From assembly GCA_033085395.1 (NCBI GenBank), contig JANQBS010000146.1:1-64000 (forward strand): 64,000 nucleotides of DNA. The letters run 5' to 3'. A program made the position numbers and the translations under genes. Under the pieces are notes generated by a model, which was not told the DNA's origin, searched no databases, and worked only from the letters and a program-made list of their open reading frames with translations. Positions 1-10,789 of this stretch are shown one piece after another (position 1 is the first letter of the stretch; each line of letters opens with the position of its first letter). Origin of the DNA: Xanthoparmelia taractica (lineage: Eukaryota; Ascomycota; Lecanoromycetes; Lecanorales; Parmeliaceae).

Positions 1-2190
1 ATAATTTTTTAAAAAAAGTTAAAAAAAAGTTGAAAACGACTATGTTCAACAGATACCACACCTTTCCGACCCGTACTCATAGATCTATGTAGCAAGACAA
101 TCAAGTGTTCTACTATTCGATAATCTTTTAATAATATTTCTAAGAGAAGTCTTCTAGGAGAGTTCTTCTAGAAGGGTTCTTCTAGTATTTAGAGTATTAA
201 TAGTAAATTCAGCGAGTTTATTTTTAAGTTTACTTCACTTTGAAGTGTTAAGAATCTTGATATTATAGTAGATTTAGTAAGTTTATAGATCTAGCTAAGA
301 TCACTAAACGCTCTTAAAAGATCTCTTCTAGAAATATTCTTCTAAGACGTTCTAAGTATTAATCGACTATATAATTTAAGATAGTATTAGACTCGTAAGC
401 GACTAGTATAGCAAGTAGATCGAATAAGCTATTCACTTTATAGCTAAGTTATCTTAGAAATTAAAAATCGCTAGAATAATATTAGATAGAAGATCTAAGT
501 ATCTAGAAGCGAGCGTCGTAGTTATAAAATCGATAATATTAATCGTATCGATTATAATAGAATATTGCGTATAAGATAAGCGATATATCTTTAATTATAA
601 CTTATAGATAATTATTAATATAGAGCTTAACGATATTAACGAAGTCGAATTAATAAATTTTATATATATTAACGCTGTGATTAAGACTAGACTAACTCTT
701 TTCACGAGATTAGTCTTAGCGTCGTCTTATATAATAAGATTAATTAATAATATCTATAGTATAGAAAAGATCTATTATATTATTATTAAACTTAATAATA
801 TTATACGAAAACTTTAAATATATATTTTATTACGTATTATTATAAACAAATAATAATAAAAGAGCTTAGATTAAATAGTATAAAATATCGTATTAATACT
901 ATTAAATTAAGAAGTAACTTATAGTCTTTAATACTTTTATTACTAAATTAAAGTTAAGAAATAATACTTACGATAAAGTTTACTAAACTTTAATCTTTTA
1001 ATAAAGAGCTTCTTCTTTATCTATATATATATTCGACGACGTCTTAACGATTTTTTAAATTTTTTAAATATAATAAAGTTTCTTAATAGATAGTAGACTA
1101 GACGTTTATCGTATTAAATATTGCTTTGCTTGTTTTACACGTAATTCTTAACGTCGAATAAGACGCATTTATAATATTTCTTTTATCTTTTACAATCTCT
1201 CGAAAAACTCTATCGTATATATTTTCAATATAAATATATATTTTAAGAAGAATCGTGTAGAGAGAATTATAAAGATATTCTCGATAAGTTAAGTAAAGAT
1301 AAAAGAGAGTGATAAAACTCTTAGACTAATAGAGATATTGTTATCGCTACTATAGAGTATTATAGAGTTACGAGATATTAAAAATAATATCTAAGATAAA
1401 TCTTATTAATAAGAAAAATAAAATAATATTCTAGATAACTTACTATATTTTTTTAACTCCTCGAATTTTAAAGCTATATCGCTTATCTTATTAATAACTA
1501 CTTCTCTAATAAATTTAGATTATTATATTAATATTCTAAAGACGAGATTTAACGATACGCGAAGTGACGATCTTTTTCTACGAATTATAATTATAACTAT
1601 AGATCGTTCGTTTAGTCTTATAGAAGATACGTCTTTTATTCGCGTAAGAAGATCTCTAATATAAAAGAGATATAGAATATAAAATAAAATCTTATAAGAT
1701 CTTCGAGTCTAATATTACACGCTCGCGTTAATCGATCTTTACTTAATTAGCTCGTTAGTAGAGAAGCGAAAAGCTAGTAACTTAATATACGTGTCGCTAT
1801 TAATTGTTATTCGAGACGTATATAAGTACTTAAAGTAATAATTATCTTCTTTATAAGCTATTACTTCGCGTTTAAATCGTCGATTATCGCGATTTAGACT
1901 TCTTATTACTAAGAAGTTAATCGATAATAGTATAATATACTCATTATATTAGCTTCTTCGTTTTAACTAATATCAATTAGAATCATATTCTGCGTATAAT
2001 TACTATATAAATATCTATAGATCACAGTAGGCTATCGCTTATATATAGAGCTAAAGACGTTTAATACTTATCGAGATCTTATTCTTCTAGCTCTTATTCG
2101 TGCTTTCTCTTAAGAATATAGCGATTAAATTAATTCTTATTAAAGATAACTTTAAATTGTATATATCTGTGAGGGTTATAGGGCCTAATA

Positions 2191-2221
2191 GGGGCATCGC
2201 GCACATGAAGCGCGATACCCC
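2191..2221. repeat. GC-rich 12-bp hairpin in the AT-rich block
   Basis: The arms 2191-2202 and 2210-2221 pair over 12 positions with one mismatch around a 7-nt loop. The hairpin lies in a GC island (about 2170-2260) surrounded by very AT-rich sequence. The same island contains TGGCCCAGTGG at 2240-2250, which resembles a Pol III A box, but no B box follows. It may be a remnant of an element end that escaped mutation; function unknown. Confidence 0.5.
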
Positions 2222-2649
2222 CGAATCCTTTTAGTCTTATGGCCCAGTGGTAGCTATCTTGACAATATCTATCTCTAAGTATTTTGCGTTGTTTATAGAG
2301 TATTTAAAAAAGCGAGTTCGTATCTCTATCTAAAGATACTTCTCTTCTTAATAACTACTTTTTAGAATCTCTATTATCGCCCAGAAGTATATAGATATAG
2401 TTACGCCGTTTGATCGCGTGTAGACTATCTAGCCTCGAAAAGCTAAAATAGCGTTCTATATTCTTACTTGTCCCGATATAGCTCTTATATTCACGATAGT
2501 TAAATCAATCTAATCAGCCTGAAATGAGAGCGCGTAGAAAGATCTTAGATAAGTCAATAGAGTAGTTAATAGTGAAGTACGAGAAGAACGATTATCGCAA
2601 GTAAGACCCCTTCAAGAAAGTAGCCCTAACCGTGTTATGAGATAAGATA

Positions 2650-3124
2650 CACGTATTCCCTGGAATATGCAACACCCTAGAATATGCAATATTAGGGCTA
2701 GGGCTAGCACCATTAAAATAGCTTGAATTCTTACTCAAATCGATATTATCTTAGTATATAATAATCTTTTTTTCTTAATAGTAGTCTAGATCTCCATAGA
2801 TAATTAATTTAAAAAATTAGAATTTAATAGATATATTAGATTTATTTAATAAATTCTAAAATTCTAATCTAATTCTAGCTCTAAGATCGATGTTAGAGCT
2901 AGGACTCTATTTGAATATTCTAATAAATTTCTATATTATCTTAATATAATCTAGTTTTTCTTTATTAAGAGTAAGAATAAGATATTTAAAGAATTTAATC
3001 TATTGATTAGAATATTTTATCTAGATATATCTAGTAGAAATAATAAGAAAAAGAGAAAATTTAAAACCAGCCCTAGCCCTAATGTTGCATATCCTAGGGT
3101 GTTGCATATTCCAGGGAATACGTG
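2650..3124. mobile_element. MITE-like element with 56-bp terminal inverted repeats
   Basis: The left arm 2650-2705 and right arm 3069-3124 are reverse complements over 56 bp with only two mismatches. Both mismatches are transitions (left A/T against right G/C), and at least one is a CpA to TpA change, as RIP would produce. The element is 475 bp and is flanked by TA at 2648-2649 and 3125-3126, the target duplication of Tc1/mariner-type elements. The interior is AT-rich with no coding capacity, so it is a non-autonomous element. The inner part of each arm carries a tandem AGCCCT/AGGGCT motif that recurs elsewhere in the window. Family assignment beyond TA-target is inference. Confidence 0.8.
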
Positions 3125-4330
3125 TAGCTAATAATCTCAATCGTTACGAACGAGGCCGTTCTAGGATTAAACCTCGAGCTATATATTAACTAACGAGTAA
3201 GTAGTGTATTATTCGTCGACGTCGTTGTTCTAAATTGATCTAATAATAAAGGCGCAGTGCAGTAGCTAAATAAGATCGCTGGCTGCGAAGATTATTAGTA
3301 CGAGAAACCTCGATCTTTAACTTAAATCTCGATCGATAGAGGAGATATACAAGAGATAAGACTCACGTAGCGTGAGATCTAAGGAAAAGAGTAGGCGAAT
3401 AGAGAATTATTCGAATAAGAAAATAGCGAGAGATGTCGAGAGGTTTAAATATTCTTCTTAATATTTCGATCAAGAACGCTTTACCCGATTAGTCGCTAGC
3501 GTCCGCGCCTTACTTAATTCGATAATTCACGAAGTTTGAAACATGTCAAGATAATAGAAATCTGGCCTCTCACTCCCACTCGGGTATTGGGTGAGCGCCG
3601 CCCTATAGTTACGCGACCTGGGTGATCGTCGCGGGTGACAAAAAAGATCTTCGTAAGATCGTTTTAAAATTAAAAGATTTTAAAGCGTTTTATAATTAAA
3701 AATCTTACCGTTCCGAATAATATAGCGTATATATAGTAGAGATACTAGTATACTCTCGTACTCTCTATCTCTATATCTCTTATTCTCGTATCTATTATAG
3801 TACTCATATTTAGTAGTCTCTCGAAATCGCTCTCGCGAGAAAATTATTTAAAATATCGATTCTAGTATTAGATTTATTATAGCGTTAATATTTAATTTAC
3901 TATATTCTATTCGTTATTATTAAGACTTCGACGTAAATATTACGTATATTATTTAAGAAGTTATTAGATTTTTCTCGAAAAAATATTTTAAGAGTTATTC
4001 TATACGCGTTATTTTAAAATTAATTATATTAAATTACATAAATTTTACTAAAAAGCTTATTCTTCTTATAGAATTTTATCTAAAAAATTATTACTTTAAG
4101 AAAAATCCGTAACATATTACGCTTAGCTACGTATTCTTCATAGAATAGCATGAGAAGCATTTACACGAACCCCTAGCGACCTTAAAGTAGTGCCGGGTGT
4201 TGATCTCCAATCACCAATTAAACACGCCGAGCTATCCGGCCTAAAGGCGTGCTCATTGAAAAGGTAGGGCTGGAAAAAGTCAAGGGTCGGAGGTTTTCTC
4301 ATCCTGGTTCAGACATTTACAGTATAGGAG

Positions 4331-6077
4331 CTACCATCTGTGCAATACATTCCTTATAAGTTTCCCAAAGACGTACAGCGGTACCGTAGTCAAGACCACC
4401 GCAGCCTGAATCCCAGCAATGGTGTAAAACGTGTTAGCAGTGCCTGAATTGTTCAACCATGGCGGCAAGAATTTCCCTGCAGCAAAGGAAAAGAAGTTTC
4501 GAACCATTACTACGAACACTGCGGTTTCGATACTGACATTGCGGTGCGCGTCCAGCAGATACGCGAAACTGGTCGATTGCTGCGTTACGGTCGTAAAGAT
4601 GATCATTACGTACAGGAAGCTGATGACCACCCAGCTAATCTGGTGATCCGGAGTCGCAGTGGCAGCATACCATCCGAACAAGGCGAGGCCGGGTACGCCG
4701 ACAAAGAGTCCGAAGGAGATGAGATAGAGGCGGAACTCGGGCTCATAGGTGCCATGGTTCTTACGCGCCGCCCACTTTGCGCTACTGTCCGCCAGCGCAC
4801 CGAGCACCGCAAAGGCAAGGAATGCACCGACGGCTAGGAAAGCGTTCAGGTGGCCAAGCTCGGTCGGCGTGTACGATATCGGCGGTACCGAGAAGATCTG
4901 TGCAACGGTGATGCTCAATCCGCTGAACTGTGGGCTGTCAGCTAAGGAATACATAGCTTAGAAGAGAGAGAATTACCCATCCGCTGTAAGTTCCGCCCAC
5001 TAGAAATGTCCATATCACAGCTAGATACGTTGCGCAGGCAAAAAGTCGAACGATGTGTTTCCATGGGTTTTCCTTCATACGCAGGCCGGAGTAAGGTTTC
5101 AGCTCTTGCCAATAAGTCAAAGGCCTTTCCTGTTCAGGATCCTCTGCTGTCCTTGTTGCGGCATTGTTCTTCAGACCCAGGATCGTCGCCCTTCTTCGGC
5201 GGGTTTGATGGCAGTTTCGGTTACAGAGGGTTGGGTTGTTACCATATCGGTATTGTAAACGTGAGGGCGCTCGTATTGGGTCTCTGGGGCGAAGAGTACC
5301 ACCAAGATGAGATTGACTGCCGTGAACGAAGTCAGAATCCAGAAGTTGGTCCGCCAACCATACCGATCTGCAACATAACCGCTGAGAATCGGAGCCAAAT
5401 TGATTGGTCCAAGGGACATGAACTCGTTTCCCCCGTTGATGGACCTGGCTTGTGCGTCAGAGTCTTGACTAGAGTCAAGAAGTCGGGATAACTTGCAAAG
5501 TACATGTCACCAATACTCGATAGTACAAGAGCTTCATAAGATCCCAGACCAATTCCAGAAATCAGCCGAGCCGCAAAGAAACTGGCATAGTTCTTCTCGA
5601 TCAAAGCAGACCATACACAAGTGATCAGAAGAATGCTCGTCGAAGTAACATAAATTGGCCGTTTGCCAACGATGCGGGCAAGTATGGAGGCAACGCCGCA
5701 GGTAACCCCCGATGCTAGCAGTGGGTACGATGATAAATTCTCAATCTTCTCTATCGGCAGCCCGAATTCCTGCGCCAGGACCCCATTCACGGTCGAGAGC
5801 AAGGGATCTTGGATTCCTCCGATCGTGATAGAAAGGCACATGGCAAGCAAGGCAAGGTCTTTCTTCCATAATGGCCAGTTCTACTTCAGCGTAAGTAAAC
5901 ATTACCGGTGGGGTATTGCTCGCGGCGCCTCACCAAAGGGTCCCTAGGCGAGTTGGACGGTTTGGGTACAAGGATGATGGCGCTTTTTGATTGATTCTGT
6001 ACGTTTGCTTCATCGCTGTGGAGTAACGTTGCTGTTCCTGGGACATGTGCTGGAGCATCACCAGCATATGGTTAAAG
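4331..6077 (-). CDS. MFS transporter (DHA1-like), one apparent frame break
   Basis: A major facilitator superfamily permease of the fungal drug/polyamine H+-antiporter type. Exons by hand: about 6077-5934, 5880-5497, 5444-5243, 5168-4977, 4927-4331. The first exon ends with the family's PRDPL, and NWPLWKKD opens the second. DMYF plus VHQRG spans the second junction, and GYVADRYGWR marks the TM4-5 loop. The 5445-5496 intron starts GCAAGT, a GC-AG type. The 5169-5242 linker intron is weakly supported. Exon 3 is one base too long: dropping one base from the five-C run 5430-5434 gives one continuous frame downstream. This is either a sequence error or a real frameshift. No in-frame ATG precedes exon 1, so the start lies in an unseen exon or is lost. 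The gene sits beside the RIP-like block, so decay is plausible. Confidence 0.75.
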
Positions 6078-8331
6078 GATCCCAAGGCCCATACGGGTAC
6101 TGAATAGCCAAATGTCTCGATGGTAAAAACTCTGATCAAAGTTTTCGTGTTGTAGAATCTTAGGATGTTGGAGTCTAAATTGGTATTATATTGATTTGGG
6201 TGGGGAAGAGAAAGCTGTGGGGAATAGATGCAGGTTAAAGCATGATGACGTTGAGATATGATACTCCTACAGTGAGCTACTTTGCGTGCATTAGTGTTCC
6301 CATCAAAAGAAGGCATACACACAGCAGCATGGGCACTTGTCAACGTGCGTAGCGCGCGAATTTTTGTACTCGTACACCTCGATTCGATCGATCGAAACAC
6401 TTTCTCCCCATTGTCCACCAAGTGACCCACATTCGTGGTAAGATTACTCGTACATAATCGATGGCTGAAGTACCGACTATGCGTGATCGATCCAACACCT
6501 CACCTAGGTGCTCCCCACGTTTCCTACCGCACGCGGAAAAGGCGAGTTGATGCCCACTCGTACGGAGGTAGGTCTACTCGAATAGTGGGACTATGGGTTA
6601 CAAGAAAAGAAGTCCGGGGTACCACGAGAACACAAGGCAAGTATAAGCGGTAGGGCTGATCTTTTCGTCCAAACCATACTTCTACCTACCTAGGTACTTC
6701 CTTCATCACTAGTCTTACCCATTAAGGCTTTCGTTGTCCGAGTAGACAAATTAACCGAAAAAACGTTTTGGCGTGTTCGTGGGACCTTGGTGCAGTACTT
6801 TGGCTTACGTGTCCTCATCAATCTTTCTCGAGTCGTTGAAATGTAAGGTTGTTTCCGTATAGGTATAGTGGTCGACGTTTACGGAGTGACAACGTTGCCC
6901 AGTTGGGTAGTTAGGTGGGACTTGCCAGAGCGCCTCAGCTCCATACGTATCCCTTCGAAGACCTCTACTCTGTCCCTATCCTGCCTATGTATACGGGAAT
7001 AGGCGTCTGTTCATTCTATTTTGCGAGAATACTGACATGACCTAGCCTGGCGTACACCAATTGTGTGCCTTGCTTTCTCTCTATTATGCATTGCGCATGA
7101 TGAGCATTTCGTAACGGCAGGGGGATTATCTCCGGAGTTTCCTATCAAACCTTTCCATGTTGGAGGCTGCCTCCATTTACGTTGTATATCCAAACCACAA
7201 CAGGAACCTTCAAGGTCTAGGACTTGCTTCAACCTTCTTCTGAGGGAAGAATACAAGCTTTCTGTCTACCGCCGATGAATTCAGGCGAAAACTCTAGGCC
7301 TTTACGCCCTGAAGCGATCGATTTGTGATCTTCACCTGGTACGATTCCAGCCAATTAACGACTGGTCAATTCTTGGATCCCACGACATGCTATCTAGTAA
7401 GTTCAAAAGGACGGATATATCTCGAGGCGACTTACAAGGACATGGCCAAACTCTCGAGCCTTAACGCAGCTCTGATGATTATCATTGGCGCACTACGGAG
7501 CACAGTCGTTAGGCTTGATCCTACACTGCAAAATCGCGACGAGGTCGTCTCTGCCATTGTTTAGATTGGATGACGTGGAAAGGTCAGGTTTGTTAGAGCA
7601 GTCCCCTTTTGATATATCTGACTACCTCTAGCGAGCCAACTAGGCGATGGTTTTACGATTTCCGCTCTGCTGGCCAAGAGTGGTAGACAGCACACCCATG
7701 TTCAAGCAAGCAGGATAGCCATCCTGGACACTGGGGGAGAGGCACAACAGCCTCGCTTCGAAGGCGCAATCAATGAAGCCAGGATGGTTTCGAAGACTTA
7801 TGGGACACGTCTTCTGGAAGATCAGGACTGTGATGACTATGGCATACACCTTGGGCGCCTGGCTTTGGTTGTCGCGCCTCGAGTGAAGCTTTCGGATTGT
7901 CGGTCGGCTGGGAGGAGGTAAAACATTTCAAGATGCCTCCAAGTGCATCAACAACAACTTCGTGAATCCTTTCCTTTTCCGTTAATTTTGAGGTCCATTT
8001 GGTGATGTGTATTAACAAGGGGTTGTATGTCAAATGGCTGGACTGTTATGATGGGCGACATATCACACGCAGCTGTTCTCTGTAAGCCGTGAGTCAAGTG
8101 ATTTACAACTGAAATCCTTATACCCGAAATCTGCATTTGCTAGCCGCTTAAATTCCGGTATTTCCGGGTCTTTAGTGTGTTTAAAGTTAATACTTCACAT
8201 ACCGGTCCGGGTCTCGTGCTTGTACGACTCCAATTAACACTATCATTGTTCAAGTCGACGTCCAAGATTCCCACTTCTCATGAGACTGTTCCAATGTCCT
8301 TCAATGCGTTAGCCGGCTAAGTGGAAAAACA
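6078..8331. other. Intergenic, no recognised gene
   Basis: About 2.25 kb of normal-composition DNA between the MFS gene and the amidase. Short open frames occur, the longest plus-strand one at 7325-7564 (79 codons), but none resembles a known family or joins to a convincing spliced gene. The only notable element is the AGCGGTAGGGCTGA motif at 6646-6659, repeated at 12907-12920. Confidence 0.6.
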
Positions 8332-10789
8332 ATGCAGCTCACCGGCAACATTGAATGGATTTGCCAGCGAGCATGTTCGCCCTCTCGCCATCGAGCCGCG
8401 GGTACAGCAATTGTCACAGCAACACCAAGCAAAAAGGGCTCCGGAATTGTTGAAAACAACGCCTGCAGTCACACCTCGCCCTTCTTCATTGGCAACGATC
8501 GATTCATAGCTTTACAACCCTCTAAGGTAATTAATTGCAAGCTAACCTACTCGAGTCAGCTAACCATTTTGTACCAGTCTCTTCATACAAGCTATCCCGG
8601 TCCACCATGTTACACCACAGTGATTCCTCCCGGCCCCAACAATTGTATTACCGAGACTTGGTTGAGGCAAGCTCTTGAATCTTATCGATCTACGGATGAT
8701 GTCTTCCGTGACGATTTCCTGGCCGGTGTCATCTTTACCGCGGTGACAGGTGGAAAAAGCGTGACCATCTCCCCCGCGGCAAAGAAGCTGCTGGAATCCC
8801 TAGGAACCTGCTGGGTTGAAATGCTTGACACCGATAGTAAAGATGATACCCCACCACCGGGACCTTACGTCGCGGCTGGGCAGCAACTTTCGGAAGTATT
8901 CAGACTGTATGACGATGTCCAAGGCGCTTTCATGAATGGTTTCATATCAACGCCCCACTCGTAAGCTTGGTCGTGACCATACTTTGAGGTATGCTGATCT
9001 GCAAGAAGGGGAGCCGAGGAGCTTCACGTTGGTGCGGGCTATGCGCAAGCTCTAAGCATAGCAGTACCTTCACGCCTCCGAGATGCGATAGACATTGCAA
9101 GACCGCTTGCAGGATTGAGGGTAGCTGTGAAGGATATTTTCCAGATCGAAGGAATTCGCACCTCGCTTTGTAACCGGGCTTACCATGAGCCACACCCGCC
9201 AGCTACTAAGACCGCCGGGTGTATCGAAATCTTAAGTAAGGCAGGTGCCAGGGTTGTGGGAACTACAAGGCTTGCATCATTCGCTGCGACCGAGGAGCCC
9301 ATTGAATGTGTGGATTTCCAGGCCCCCTGGAACCCTCGTGCAGACGGATACCAGTCACCTGCAGGAAGCAGTAGCGGGAGTGGAGTCGCGATTGCTTCAT
9401 ATGCTTGGCTAGAGGTCGCGATAGGCTCAGACAGTAAGTGTTTCAAGTATATGATCAATGGCACGCAAGCTCACAGTAGTACTTAAGCCAGTGGAAGCGG
9501 CCGGCGGCCGGCTCACTGGAACGGCTGTTATTCAATGCGCCCTTCTCATGGAGTACTCCCCATCAACGGCTATATCCCAAGCTTTAGGTGTGCACAATGC
9601 TATGCCTTTAGGCCAAATCTCTGACTCAAAGGCTCACCGTAGGCAATTCGACGTTCCTTGCTTTTATGGCAGAGACATGGAGAAATGTAGAGCATTTGCG
9701 AATTACTGGTACGGAGACAATTTGCCTGGCATTGCTTCTGTGGGTCCGTGACGCTCGCTGATGTCGTGTCTTTCTGATGATTTACATAGCTACCTCCTTC
9801 GCTCATCTATCCCTCAGATTACATGGCCTTAATCACCAACAGAAATCAGCTAGCAATGGTTGACAGTTTTGTGGCAGATCTCGAATTGTCGCTTGGAGTA
9901 GAGCATCGAAAGGTCTCTTTTGAATCTCTATGGAATGATTCACCGCCAATTGAAGCGAACGGTCAGGGTCTTGAGGAATACATGAAGGATGTACGCCCCT
10001 GATACCCATCATCCCAATAACCGGCTCACCGCTAATATGGAATAGGCCTGCAGAGACGCTTTCTTTCACGATGACTATCATAACTTCGATCAATTTCGCG
10101 AGGACTATTCGAAGAAGTATTCGAAGAGTCCTTACGTCAGTCCACCTGTCCGCCGGCGATGGTATGCTTGACGACCAAATCTTTCCAGGCCCGGGCTCAC
10201 AACCGCGTTACCAGGGATCTCTCAGCAAAGATCACCAAAGCAGAAAGGGACACGGCTATCGCTAGACTAGAGGTGTACCGCAAGTGGTTCTCTCAAGAAG
10301 TCATGCAAGTCGAGAAGCGCAACTCGATCGTGATTATCCCTATCGAAAATATCTCCCCAAGGTATAGAGATGAGGCAGCGTGAATAAAACTCCGTTCTAT
10401 ATAGCTATAGATGGCTTTTAATGAGAATGATAGAAGTCGCTCCAGTCCCGTTGGGGTCCCTATGCTGTTCCTGTCGCCAATCACAGGAGGGCCGGAGCTG
10501 ACCATACCAGGTATGTCGCTTTTCGAATTGAGACGGGTCTAAACTAATGTGGGAAGTTGGTGAGACACCTTTCCAATCAAGAGTGACAGGAAGATGCTCG
10601 CATCTTCCTGTGGCTGTGTCGTTGCTCGCAAGTTCAGGTACGTATTTCGGTGCCTTCTTCCAGTCAAAATTAGCAACTTGACATTTTTCAGGACGGGACA
10701 TAGAGCTTTTCGACCAAGCTCGAGAGTGTCTGCGGAAATCTGGTAGAGCCACAGTTGTGTGTGCTGGGAATAAGCTGTTCAGCGACTAG
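8332..10789 (+). CDS. Amidase-signature family hydrolase, 11 exons
   Basis: Predicted 640-residue amidase-signature (AS) enzyme, hydrolysing an amide of unknown substrate. Exons: 8332-8526, 8578-8960, 9006-9433, 9488-9587, 9643-9739, 9790-9990, 10046-10161, 10215-10361, 10434-10510, 10557-10637, 10692-10789. All phases agree. The AS triad is visible: Lys in VAVKDIF (about residue 234), the cis-Ser in GSSSGSG (313-319) and the nucleophile Ser in GSDTSGSGRRPA (about 339). The C-terminal half has the usual SPVGVPM and ELFDQARECLRKSGR blocks. Residues 1 to about 215 precede the AS fold and are unlike bacterial amidases; similar long N-terminal regions occur in some fungal AS proteins. The start is the first ATG of the frame and is the least certain part. 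The intron 10362-10433 is also less certain. It is intact despite ten introns. Confidence 0.88.

Larger units (their letters stand above)
1..4140. other. AT-rich, RIP-like gene-free block
   Basis: Strongly AT-rich DNA dominated by TA, AT, AAT and TTA words, with CpA/TpG visibly scarce while many CG steps survive. No reading frame of 60 codons or more exists on either strand until 4331, whereas the rest of the window has them everywhere. This is the signature of repeats mutated by RIP (C:G to T:A, mostly at CpA) in Pezizomycotina. Short less-mutated islands remain near 2170-2260, 2590-2710, 3065-3130, 3180-3400 and 3541-3645. I cannot assign the ancestral transposon family. The right border at about 4140 is sharp, where normal composition resumes. 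Confidence 0.85.

Noticed and set aside
2222..2262. tRNA gene suggested by TGGCCCAGTGG
   Set aside because: No B box or T-arm follows at the right distance, and the D-stem and anticodon stem do not pair.
1..4140. CRISPR-like or satellite array
   Set aside because: No regular repeat-spacer spacing; repeated TA-rich words reflect biased composition.
4928..4976. Second frameshift in the MFS gene near 4950
   Set aside because: It is a 49-nt intron (GTAATT...CACAG with CTGAC branch) and the flanking exons are in phase.
8941..9060. Apparent frameshifts in the amidase gene
   Set aside because: A 45-nt intron (8961-9005, GTAAGC...GCAAG, TGCTGAT branch) restores the frame exactly; the gene is intact.
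9434..9487. Apparent stop codon inside the amidase catalytic region
   Set aside because: Using the acceptor at 9487 removes the TAA and gives the correct GSDTSGSG nucleophile motif.
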